Source: Pseudomonas syringae KCTC 12500
GTDB taxonomy: Bacteria > Pseudomonadota > Gammaproteobacteria > Pseudomonadales > Pseudomonadaceae
Assembly (NCBI RefSeq): GCF_000507185.2
Contig: NZ_AYTM02000002.1
Span: 2,193,501 to 2,257,500, forward strand
Direction of reading: 5' to 3'
Length of the DNA stretch: 64,000 bases
Position numbers and translations under genes: made by a program
In this document: in pieces, positions 1-7,358 of the stretch
Layout of the letters: each line of letters opens with the position of its first letter
How positions within the stretch are numbered: the stretch's first letter is position 1
Notes under the pieces: generated by a model
What the model saw: the letters and a program-made list of their open reading frames with translations, nothing else
What the model was told of the DNA's origin: nothing
Database searches by the model: none

Positions 1-1
1 G

Positions 2-286
2 GCGATTGCCCTGAACGATTGGTGTTCCCGGGAAAACGGTCAGCTCGACGCTGTCCGCGCGCGCGCCTTGCTGGGCGCCTATGCGGGCTTGCGACCGTTT
101 ACGGCTGCGGAGTCGAAGCTTTGGGCGACTATGTTGCGTATCGCTTGTGTGCGTTTCTGGCTGTCACGTTTGATCGCCGCCGAAACCTTCGCCGGGCAGG
201 ATGTGCTGATTCATGATCCTGCGGAGTTCGAGCGCCGCCTGGCCGAGCGCCAGGAAGCGCACATTGCATTGCCGTTTGCGCTCTGA
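2..286 (+). CDS. thrB: Homoserine kinase, C-terminal part (cut by window edge)
   Basis: The last 94 residues of an open frame that enters from the left edge. The stretch around ALLGAYAGLRPFTAAES, then WLSRLIAAE and a tail ending IALPFAL, matches my memory of the C-terminus of pseudomonad homoserine kinase of the aminoglycoside-phosphotransferase fold. That enzyme phosphorylates homoserine on the way to threonine in the cytoplasm. The catalytic residues lie upstream of the window, so the assignment rests on the tail alone. The gene ends just before a REP cluster that carries an insertion sequence. Confidence 0.75.
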   Translation, partial: AIALNDWCSRENGQLDAVRARALLGAYAGLRPFTAAESKLWATMLRIACVRFWLSRLIAAETFAGQDVLIHDPAEFERRLAERQEAHIALPFAL

Positions 287-358
287 GACCAGACCTGTCT
301 CCGCGAGTCGATTGTCGTCCCAACGCTCTGAGCTGATCCCAAAAAGTTGGACAGTTGA

Positions 359-449
359 CTATCGTTCCCATGCTCCGTGGGAATGCAGTTGGTGACGCTC
401 TGCGTCGCAAGAGGACGCGGAGCGTCCAGACCGGCATGCCCACGCGGAG
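359..449. repeat. REP palindromes downstream of thrB, cut by the IS
   Basis: Two REP-type units: an inverted pair (atcgttcccatgctccgtgggaat) and a second unit (gacgcggagcgtcc, then ggcatgcccacgcggag). The second unit stops abruptly at the insertion sequence, where complete REPs elsewhere in this window continue with cgtgggaacgat. The same core recurs near 11910, 14870, 23110, 45800 and 54650. Confidence 0.75.
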
Positions 450-491
450 TGGTGTGACCCCCGAAGGTTGGATGCAACCTTTGGAGGCGTC

Positions 492-1031
492 ATGGGTAAA
501 TATACAGAGCAGGCAAAACTCGCAGCCGTGAAAGAGTATTGTGCTGGCAAGGCAGGTTTGAGGGATGTTGCGCATCGCCACGATGTGGATTTTTCCTGCC
601 TTAGGCAGTGGGTTGCGGCCTATCAGATTCATGGCGTAGCGGGCCTGCAAGAGAAAAAACGCCAGCGCTACAGTGACGAGTTCAAGCTGACTGTTTTGAA
701 GCGCATGCATGATGAGCGTTTATCTCTGCGCCAGACAGCGGCCTTGTTCGATATCCGTCAGTTCGGCATCATCGGTCTATGGCAGCGCCATTATGAAGAA
801 GGGGCCTTTGATGCCTCCTCCAAGCCACCCACAAAAGCCGGACGCCCAAGAAAGATGACGACTGCACTTCCGCCTGTGAACGCCCCCTCAATCGACGATG
901 AATCGCGCTCGCGTGACGAGTTGCTTGCCGAGGTGAAGCAACTGCGGATGGAGGTCGACTATCTAAAAAAGCTCGATGCCTTGGCTCAGAAGAAGCAACG
1001 AATAGCGCAACAGAAAAAGCGCAAATCGTAA
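492..1031 (+). CDS. IS3-family transposase OrfA (copy 1)
   Basis: A 179-residue protein from the ATG that begins MGKYTEQAKLAAVKEYC. An in-frame ATG eight codons upstream lies inside the terminal-repeat region and is less likely. It has two helix-turn-helix segments (around DVAHRHDVDFSCLRQWVAAY and the SLRQTAALFDI stretch) and a C-terminal coiled coil (LLAEVKQLRMEVDYLKKLDAL), as usual for OrfA of the IS150 group. It binds the IS ends and regulates transposition. Its coding region contains the frameshift site that leads into OrfB. Confidence 0.9.
   Translation: MGKYTEQAKLAAVKEYCAGKAGLRDVAHRHDVDFSCLRQWVAAYQIHGVAGLQEKKRQRYSDEFKLTVLKRMHDERLSLRQTAALFDIRQFGIIGLWQRHYEEGAFDASSKPPTKAGRPRKMTTALPPVNAPSIDDESRSRDELLAEVKQLRMEVDYLKKLDALAQKKQRIAQQKKRKS
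965..971 (+). other. Programmed -1 frameshift heptamer (copy 1)
   Basis: The sequence A AAA AAG in the orfA frame (codons cta-aaa-aag) is a classic X XXY YYZ slippery heptamer. A -1 shift here moves ribosomes into the frame that runs open to the end of orfB at 1867, giving the OrfAB fusion transposase typical of IS3-family elements. Confidence 0.8.
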
Positions 1032-1867
1032 CCGAACTGAGACTGGGGCATTCTCTGGGTGGCCTGCTGAAGCTTGCCGGTCTGGCGCGCAGCACTTTTT
1101 ACTATCAACAAAAGGTACTGCAAGCGGGCGATAAGTACGCCGGGCTGAAAGACCTGATTCAGACAGTTTTCTACGATCATAAAGGCCGGTATGGCTATCG
1201 TCGTATCACGGCGGCGTTGCGGCGCGCAGGCCATCTTGTGAACCACAAGACGGTGCAGAAACTGATGGGGCAGCTTGGCCTGAAGAGCCTGGTGCGAGTG
1301 AAGAAATACCGCTCTTACAAGGGCGAAGTAGGCAAGGCTGCGCCCAACATTCTCAAGCGTGATTTCAAGGCCCAGCACCTTAATGAAAAATGGGCCACGG
1401 ACGTCACCGAGTTCAAAGTGGGAGGCCAGAAGCTCTATCTGTCGCCCATCATGGATCTGTACAACGGCGAAATCATTTCCTATGCAATCGCCAGGCGCCC
1501 GCTGTACTCCATGGTGGACGAAATGCTTGAAGGAGCGTTCAAGAAGCTTGAGCCGCATGAAAAGCCTATTTTGCACTCAGACCAGGGCTGGCAATATCGG
1601 ATGCCTGTTTACCAACGATTACTCAATGAGCATTCGATCACATGCAGCATGTCGCGCAAGGGCAACTGCTACGACAACGCGGCTATGGAAAGTTTTTTTG
1701 GCACGCTGAAGTCCGAGTTTTTCTATCTGAACAAATTTAACAATCTGGATGAGCTTCATGCGGGCATCGACGAGTACATTGAGTATTACAATCAGTCACG
1801 CATCAAACTGAAACTTAACGGCCTGAGCCCTGTGGAGTTCAGAATGCAGGCCGCTCAGGCAGCGTAG
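971..1867 (+). CDS. IS3-family transposase OrfB, DDE integrase core (copy 1)
   Basis: The frame is open from the frameshift site. It reads through RYGYRRITAALRRAGH and NHKTVQKLMGQLGL (HTH_21) into an rve-type integrase core. The catalytic triad is visible as WATDVTEF (Asp), HSDQGWQY (Asp) and NAAMESFFGTLKSE (Glu). It is probably made mainly as OrfAB by -1 frameshifting; no well-placed start codon is obvious at the beginning of the frame. It is intact, and identical to the second copy, so the element is probably active or recently so. Confidence 0.9.
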   Translation, partial: ARCLGSEEATNSATEKAQIVTELRLGHSLGGLLKLAGLARSTFYYQQKVLQAGDKYAGLKDLIQTVFYDHKGRYGYRRITAALRRAGHLVNHKTVQKLMGQLGLKSLVRVKKYRSYKGEVGKAAPNILKRDFKAQHLNEKWATDVTEFKVGGQKLYLSPIMDLYNGEIISYAIARRPLYSMVDEMLEGAFKKLEPHEKPILHSDQGWQYRMPVYQRLLNEHSITCSMSRKGNCYDNAAMESFFGTLKSEFFYLNKFNNLDELHAGIDEYIEYYNQSRIKLKLNGLSPVEFRMQAAQAA

Positions 1868-1891
1868 AAATAATCGTCCAACCTTCGGGGG

Positions 1892-2356
1892 TCATACCAA
1901 AGGGCTGTGGGAATCCAGACCATCCTTGGGCTTGCGAACCTCACCTTCCAGTGCTTCGAGACGTGCAGACAGTTGTCGAACTTCAAGCTGCTTGGCCGTC
2001 GCAAGACGCAACTGGTCAGGACTGCACGGCTTGACCAGGTAGTCGGCTGCGCCAGCCTGAATGGCATCGACAGCCGTATCGACCGCCGAATGAGCAGTCA
2101 CGATCACCACACGCATCCACGGCGCCTGAATCCGCATCTGCGCCAGCACGTCCAGGCCATTGTCTTCGCCCAGACGCAAATCGAGAAAGCACAGATCGAA
2201 TACTTGACGCTGCATGAGCGTGTCGGCCTGGGCTGCGCTGTTGGCAGTGGCAACACTGTAGCCTTCGTCTTCCAGACAGTATCGGAAAGTGCGGAGGATG
2301 GCGGACTCATCGTCCACAAGCAGAATACGGCCCTGATTCTCAGTGGCTGCTTCCAT
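1892..2356 (-). pseudogene. algB: AlgB response regulator, truncated by the IS
   Basis: About 151 codons match the N-terminus of AlgB, the NtrC-type regulator of alginate synthesis: ENQGRILLVDDESAILRTF, the phospho-acceptor segment FLDLRLGEDNG and DYLVKPCSPDQLRLA. AlgB is about 450 residues; here the frame runs into the IS and stops after two IS-derived codons. The AAA+ sigma54-interaction domain and the DNA-binding domain are therefore missing, as is the partner kinase gene kinB that normally follows. A ribosome site (aaggag) precedes the ATG. A receiver fragment might be made but could not activate sigma54 promoters. Confidence 0.88.
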
Positions 2357-2553
2357 TTTTCCTACGCTCCTTAATGAATTGTCTCAGTTAGTCTCGGAAT
2401 CATCGGGCAAGTTGCATGGTCAATTCTGATTGATTCTTCGGCATGCATGGTAGCTTTCTGATCAGCTAATGGCGAACAGCCTGACTAATCCGCGTTTATG
2501 CCGTCAAAACCGTCTATTCGGAGACGAAATCTCACCGCAAAAGGAACACTCCT

Positions 2554-3393
2554 ATGTTTTCACTGAAAAAGATTGCTCTGATCACCGCCGCCGCTGCGCT
2601 ACTGGGCAGCGGCCCGGTACTCGCCCAGCCTGATCTGCCTACTCAGCTCACCGAGGCGCGTCAGGAAGGCTCGATCTGGACAGCTTTCGCGCTGAACAAG
2701 CATCTGAGCCCGTTCAAGATCGATGTGGGTGTCGAGCAAGGCACTGCGACGCTCAAGGGCAAGGTTGAAAACGAAGTGGACCGCGAGCTGGCCGAGCGCA
2801 TCGCACTGGATACCAAAGGCATCGAAAAGGTCGACAACCAGCTCGAGGTGGATCCTGCTGTCGCCACCGAGCCTGGCACCCGGACCAACATGGCTCAGCG
2901 GTTCGAGGATGCAACGCTGGTCGCAACGGTGAAATCCAAGCTGCTGTGGAGCAGCGTGACCGAAGCGCTGAATATCGAGGTCGACAGCAAGGACGGCGTC
3001 ATCACCCTCAAGGGCCGTGCACAGAGTCCCGAAGCCAAAGAGCTGGCGGGTAGCCTGGCCAGCAATACCGATGGCGTGGTCAGCGTCAACAACCTGATCA
3101 GCCTCAGCGCAGCCGACTCGATTGCGGCCAAGACCCAGCCACAGTCGCTGACCCCGACCGAGGAAATGAGTGACGCCTGGATCACCAGCAAGGTCAAGGC
3201 AAGCCTGATCTACAGCCGCACGCTGGATGGGCTGAACATCAAAGTGGATACCAAGGCCGGTGTCGTCAGCCTGAATGGCGTGGTCGCCAACTTCGCCGAG
3301 AAAGAACTGGCGGTGGAAATCGCGAAAAACATTCGTGGTGTCAAAGGCGTCAACGGCGACGCACTGAAGGTCATGGCACGCAGCGCAGGCTGA
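2554..3393 (+). CDS. Periplasmic protein with three BON domains
   Basis: A 279-residue protein with a clear signal peptide (MFSLKKIALITAAAALLGSG, cut near VLAQP). Three BON repeats follow at about residues 40-100, 115-180 and 205-270, each with the pattern INVxxGVVTLxGxV...A...GVxxVxN. BON domains are thought to bind phospholipid or periplasmic surfaces (OsmY is the E. coli example). It is divergent from algB with about 200 bp between. Its specific role is unknown; envelope or osmotic stress is a reasonable guess. Confidence 0.8.
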   Translation: MFSLKKIALITAAAALLGSGPVLAQPDLPTQLTEARQEGSIWTAFALNKHLSPFKIDVGVEQGTATLKGKVENEVDRELAERIALDTKGIEKVDNQLEVDPAVATEPGTRTNMAQRFEDATLVATVKSKLLWSSVTEALNIEVDSKDGVITLKGRAQSPEAKELAGSLASNTDGVVSVNNLISLSAADSIAAKTQPQSLTPTEEMSDAWITSKVKASLIYSRTLDGLNIKVDTKAGVVSLNGVVANFAEKELAVEIAKNIRGVKGVNGDALKVMARSAG

Positions 3394-3431
3394 GGGTTCA
3401 GCGCCATCGCGCTGAGCGCTTCGTGCAGAAC

Positions 3432-3457
3432 GCACGATTACAAAGGGGTAATCGTGC
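3432..3457 (+). terminator. Hairpin downstream of the BON gene
   Basis: A perfect 10-bp stem, GCACGATTAC paired with GTAATCGTGC around a 6-base loop, 38 bases after the stop codon. A smaller GC stem (CAGCGC/GCGCTG) lies just before it. There is no U-tract, so it may be a factor-dependent terminator or an RNA-stabilising 3' end. Confidence 0.45.
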
Positions 3458-3622
3458 AGCTTGCTGGTAACATGCCCTCACCAAACTTATTAAACCATTG
3501 ATTTTAAAGAAATTTATATCGATCAAAAAACTGGCATGCAGTCTGCAATAACTCATTCAACAAAGGTCGATCCACAACGACCCATCAGATTGAATGCCCA
3601 CTCAGGCAAGGGGATTTTGCAG

Positions 3623-3910
3623 ATGAACAGCCAGCGTATTGCACAATTGCGTATCTCTCCCCTGCACCTTCAGCAAGGTCTTTTTCTGCTCCTTGCCTTG
3701 CTCGTCACTCTGATCGCCATTCAGCAGTTCCAGCGTTGGAATCAAGCCAACGAGGCAGCTCAACCGAAACAGCAATTCATCCAGACCAGCAGCACCTCCT
3801 ACCGCGGTGTTAGTGCACCAGCGGTCAAGGACATGTCCTCAAGCCTGCGTAATGTCGACGGCCTGGTTTCTGTAGATGAAGTCGCTCCACAGCAAAAATG
3901 GGTTTTCTGA
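3623..3910 (+). CDS. Small membrane-anchored protein of unknown function
   Basis: I do not recognise a family. The ATG at 3623 was chosen because aagggga lies nine bases upstream; it gives 95 residues. One transmembrane segment (about residues 16-36, LFLLLALLVTLIAIQQF) is followed by a short polar tail with Ser/Thr and Gln-rich stretches, so it looks like a single-pass inner-membrane protein with a small periplasmic tail. It is followed 53 bases later by the DUF1328 gene and may be co-transcribed with it and the Ivy gene. Confidence 0.65.
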   Translation: MNSQRIAQLRISPLHLQQGLFLLLALLVTLIAIQQFQRWNQANEAAQPKQQFIQTSSTSYRGVSAPAVKDMSSSLRNVDGLVSVDEVAPQQKWVF

Positions 3911-3939
3911 CCCGACCTTAAAAGCAGCACCCTTATTAA

Positions 3940-4128
<189 letters not shown>

Positions 4129-4130
4129 TA

Positions 4131-4598
4131 ATGCACACGTCATTTCGCACACTGGCCGCCGCCCTGTTGATGGGTGGCAGTGCCATGGTCATGGCAGCCA
4201 ATGATGGGCAGTCTCGGGTCAATGAGCTTCTAAGCTCCGCCCCCAAGTACCGCACCACTTGGGCGAAGGTCGTCAAGAAGGAAGAGCGTTTGCCGGATTG
4301 GGTGATCAACCTGTCCGGTGCTTCCGAGCAGCAGATGACAGCGGCCCGTGAGGACGATGACAACTATCTGGTTGGACCGCTTTGCGAGACGGCCGATACG
4401 TGCAAAAGCAAGCGCCTGATCGTGGCTTTCAGCCTCGACAAGAAAGACGCTTATGCCATGTTGGTTGAAGTGCCTGCCGGTCTTCCTGCAGACAAATCGC
4501 CAACACGTCACGCGACTTACCGTTACCTGGGTAAGCCTGACGAGGGTATGCAAAAGCTCTTGAATGAAGAGCTGCGCAAGGACCCTAACTGGTATTGA
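4131..4598 (+). CDS. Ivy-family lysozyme inhibitor
   Basis: A 155-residue secreted protein with signal peptide MHTSFRTLAAALLMGGSAMVMA. The body has the Ivy layout: an N-terminal helix, RLPDWV, a disulfide-type loop (CETADTC, about residues 83-89) and SKRLIVAFSLDKKDAYAMLV. Ivy blocks C-type lysozymes by inserting a short loop into their active cleft. E. coli Ivy carries a histidine in that loop (CKPHDC); this loop keeps both cysteines but has no histidine, so the inhibitory spectrum may differ. It resembles the Ivy paralogue next to algB in P. aeruginosa. Confidence 0.75.
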   Translation: MHTSFRTLAAALLMGGSAMVMAANDGQSRVNELLSSAPKYRTTWAKVVKKEERLPDWVINLSGASEQQMTAAREDDDNYLVGPLCETADTCKSKRLIVAFSLDKKDAYAMLVEVPAGLPADKSPTRHATYRYLGKPDEGMQKLLNEELRKDPNWY

Positions 4599-4610
4599 TC
4601 CAGAAGAAAG

Positions 4611-4636
4611 GTGTCGGCTCAGGAGTCGACACTTTT
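4611..4636 (+). terminator. Rho-independent terminator after the ivy gene
   Basis: GTGTCGGCTC pairs with GAGTCGACAC (one mismatch in ten) around a two-base loop, and is followed at once by TTTT. It sits 12 bases after the Ivy stop codon and should end the transcript of the small envelope-gene cluster. Confidence 0.7.
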
Positions 4637-4851
4637 CGGCTTTGTGCGGCCTGAGAAGGTACGCGCATGACCAAGGGGCCGGGACGCGTTGATCAAGTGG
4701 ATCGGCGTGACCTAGGGGTACAGGGAGTACCTCCGCCAAGGGCCGGGTCAGGCAAGCCGCCGTGCAGGACCACGAGAATGCGTCGACGTTTCGAACGCTT
4801 CCTGTGACCCTGCACGGCGCTTTATATTTCCCTTCTCGCTTCGCCCTCTTG

Positions 4852-6156
4852 TTAAATTGCATCCCTCGGCAGCATCAGTGGCAGCCTTACGCGTGCTTCC
4901 AGTCCACCCCCCGAACGATTTCTCAACTCGACGTTGCCGCCGTGCATGGCAGCGATACGCTTGACGATGGCCAGGCCGAGGCCGGTGCCCTTGCCACTGC
5001 GTGCGCGATCACCACGAATGAACGGGTTGAAGATGGTGTCCAGCTCGGACGGATCGATGCCCGCGCCCCTGTCCAGCACGCTCAACACCACGTAAGGCGC
5101 GTTTCGGTCACCGGATACATAGGCGGCGACTTCGATACCGTTACCGGCGTGGTGCTTGGCGTTGCCAATCAAATTGGTCAGCAGGCGCTTCATCGAGACG
5201 CGGCGCAGCGGGAACGGCGGAATGGGCTCCAGGCACAGACGAATGCTGTCTTCATCGTCATTGAAGGGGGCAACCACATCGCGCACCAGGTGCCCCAGAT
5301 CGACCTCTTCGATCTCTTCGTCGCGCCCATCGCGGATGAACGCCAGGAACTGATCGAGAATGGCGTCCATGTCCTCGATATCACGCACCATGCCTTCGGA
5401 GAACTCATTGTCGTTCATCAGTTCGAGAGACAGGCGCAGGCGCGTCAGCGGTGTGCGCAAGTCGTGGGAAACACCGGCCAGCATCAGCTCGCGCTCCTGC
5501 CCGGCCTGCTCGACGTCTTCAGCCATCTGATTGAAGGCCCGGTAGACTTCGGTCATCTCGCTCGGCGTGTCGCTGACCGGCAGGCGTACGCTGCGCCCCT
5601 GCCCCAACTGGCGCGCCGCAAACACCAGACGCTTGAGCGGCTGACTCAGTTGACGCACGAAAATCCAGGCAGATGCAGTGGAAAGCAACCCGATGGCCAG
5701 GAACCAGCCCAGCACGTTCCAGATTTTCTGACCGCGCAACGGGTGCGGATAAAGCGGCACTTTCAGCCAGCCATCACCCAGGCTCGGCGCTCGCACCCAC
5801 AGCGCGGGTGGCGCGTGTACCCGCAGACGCACTTCCGTATCGGCGCCCAGCTCAGCCTGCATCTGCCGCTGATAGATCTCACTGTAAGGCCAGTGCTGCT
5901 CGCCTTCCGGCACGCCACCGCCCACCACCCGAATCAGACCCGCCGCCTCGGCAATCGCCTCGCGATCGTTTTCACCGGCTGCCCAGTACGCGCGCAGGGT
6001 CAGAGCAACGCCGTGGCTGTATTGCCTGTCGACCAGCACGTCTTCGTTCATCAGCAGATAAACCAGCGTCAGGGCCTTGGAAAACAGCACGACGATGAGC
6101 ACCAGCCAGAGCGTGCGGGAGAAAAAGCTTTGCGGGAACCAGAGCGGAGTCTTCAT
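4852..6156 (-). CDS. envZ: EnvZ-type sensor histidine kinase (AmgS-like)
   Basis: A 434-residue membrane histidine kinase. The start at 6156 (MKTPLWFPQSFF) matches the family's usual N-terminus; an ATG four codons earlier is possible and neither has a strong ribosome site. Order: TM1 at about 12-34, a periplasmic loop of about 120 residues, TM2 near 160-180, HAMP, the H-box VSHDLRTPLTRLRL with the phospho-accepting His near residue 231, then the ATPase domain with LIGNAKHH (N box), DRGAGI and GTGLGL. It pairs with the upstream OmpR gene. In P. aeruginosa the equivalent pair (AmgRS) answers membrane-protein stress such as aminoglycosides. Confidence 0.88.
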   Translation of the reverse strand: MKTPLWFPQSFFSRTLWLVLIVVLFSKALTLVYLLMNEDVLVDRQYSHGVALTLRAYWAAGENDREAIAEAAGLIRVVGGGVPEGEQHWPYSEIYQRQMQAELGADTEVRLRVHAPPALWVRAPSLGDGWLKVPLYPHPLRGQKIWNVLGWFLAIGLLSTASAWIFVRQLSQPLKRLVFAARQLGQGRSVRLPVSDTPSEMTEVYRAFNQMAEDVEQAGQERELMLAGVSHDLRTPLTRLRLSLELMNDNEFSEGMVRDIEDMDAILDQFLAFIRDGRDEEIEEVDLGHLVRDVVAPFNDDEDSIRLCLEPIPPFPLRRVSMKRLLTNLIGNAKHHAGNGIEVAAYVSGDRNAPYVVLSVLDRGAGIDPSELDTIFNPFIRGDRARSGKGTGLGLAIVKRIAAMHGGNVELRNRSGGGLEARVRLPLMLPRDAI

Positions 6157-6318
6157 AACTGCAGCCATACACTTTGCAGGGCGAGCGGGGCTCGCAGGTT
6201 TGCCGAACGCGGGCCGGACCCGATGGACGAACGCAAAAAACCAGTACGTCGATAAACCTGTAAAGATTATCGACGTGACTGGCAGCAATGACGGATTTCT
6301 GGGCCGACAACCGGGTTA

Positions 6319-7059
6319 TCAGCGACTTCCGGCGCCGTCCGGAACGAATACATAACCTACGCCCCAGACCGTCTGGATATAACGGGGCTTGGAAGGATCA
6401 GGCTCGATCAGACGACGCAGACGGGAAATCTGCACGTCGATGGATCGCTCCAGCGCATCCCACTCCCGGCCACGCGCCAGGTTCATCAGTTTGTCGCGGG
6501 TCAGCGGCTCGCGAGCGTGCATGACCAGCGCTTTCAGTACCGCGAATTCACCGGTGGTGAGCATGTGCACTTCTTCACCGCGCTTGAGCTCGCGGGTTGC
6601 CAGAGACAGCACGTAGTCACCGAAACTGACCGACTCGTCTTCGCTGCCAGGGGCGCCGGGCACCGGTGCAGCCTGACGACGCAACACCGCCTTGACCCGC
6701 GCCATCAGCTCGTCCGGGTTGAACGGCTTGGCCAGATAATCGTCAGCCCCCAGTTCGAGCCCCTTGATGCGGCTCAGCTCATCGCCCTTGGCGGTCAGCA
6801 TGATAATCGGCACCTGATTGTTTGCGGCACGCAGACGACGACAGGCTGAAAGGCCGTCTTCGCCGGGCAGCATCAGGTCCAGCACCACAAGGTTGAACAC
6901 CTCACGGGCCAGTAACCGGTCCATTTGCTCCACATTTGCCACGGCGCGGGCACGATAGCCCTTGCTGGTGAAAAAACGTTCCAGGAGGCTGCTCAGCCCC
7001 GGATCGTCATCGACAATAAGGATTTTTTCGCCTTCGGCATTTTGTGCGGTGCTGCTCAT
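6319..7059 (-). CDS. ompR: OmpR-family response regulator (AmgR-like)
   Basis: A 246-residue regulator. Receiver domain: acidic pocket DDD at 17-19, phospho-acceptor Asp61 (VVLDLMLPG) and the conserved Lys in YLAKPFNPDEL. A winged-helix DNA-binding domain follows (about 140-240, ending RYIQTVWGVGYVFVPDG). It is the partner of the EnvZ-type kinase encoded 163 bases downstream on the same strand. OmpR-type proteins bind as dimers to direct repeats upstream of target genes once phosphorylated. Confidence 0.9.
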   Translation of the reverse strand: MSSTAQNAEGEKILIVDDDPGLSSLLERFFTSKGYRARAVANVEQMDRLLAREVFNLVVLDLMLPGEDGLSACRRLRAANNQVPIIMLTAKGDELSRIKGLELGADDYLAKPFNPDELMARVKAVLRRQAAPVPGAPGSEDESVSFGDYVLSLATRELKRGEEVHMLTTGEFAVLKALVMHAREPLTRDKLMNLARGREWDALERSIDVQISRLRRLIEPDPSKPRYIQTVWGVGYVFVPDGAGSR

Positions 7060-7358
7060 CGGATGCTCCTCTGATCTCGGGGCGCATTATGGCGTAGCTG
7101 CGGTGATGCGCACCTTGTGCATTGTTAGCAGATTTTACTGGAGGCGACACTTGTGCCTGCGTTTTCGCCGAAAAAACACCCCATTTATCGGCCGATCCCC
7201 TAATCCGGCTTCGCTGGGTATAATGCGCCGCCCTCGAAGTCAGGCAACGCCGGACTCATGGCGGTTCGCCAGCCCTGAAAATAAATGCTGGCGCACGATA
7301 CCCAGGCAAGGCAATTCGTACATAGCCCAGTTTTTTGCTCACAACTCCAGGTGGTTTT
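7060..7358. other. Intergenic region between ompR and tex
   Basis: 299 bases between divergent genes, expected to hold both promoters. I see no clear hairpin, repeat or small gene. The tex ribosome site (ccaggtgg) lies just before the ATG at 7359. Confidence 0.5.

Larger units (their letters stand above)
450..1899 (+). mobile_element. IS3-family insertion sequence (IS150-like), copy 1
   Basis: A 1450-bp element bounded by imperfect terminal inverted repeats of about 23 bp: TGGTGTGACCCCCGAAGGTT at the left and, on the opposite strand, TGGTATGACCCCCGAAGGTT at the right. It encodes orfA and orfB in overlapping frames with a slippery heptamer between them. The ends were set by comparison with the second copy (11941-13390), which is identical at the protein level. 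No clear target duplication is visible. The left flank is a broken REP and the right flank is the interior of algB, so the two sides probably do not come from one insertion event. Confidence 0.9.

Noticed and set aside
4762..6255. A 497-codon plus-strand frame opposite envZ.
   Set aside because: Antisense shadow; no domain, and envZ shows all kinase boxes.
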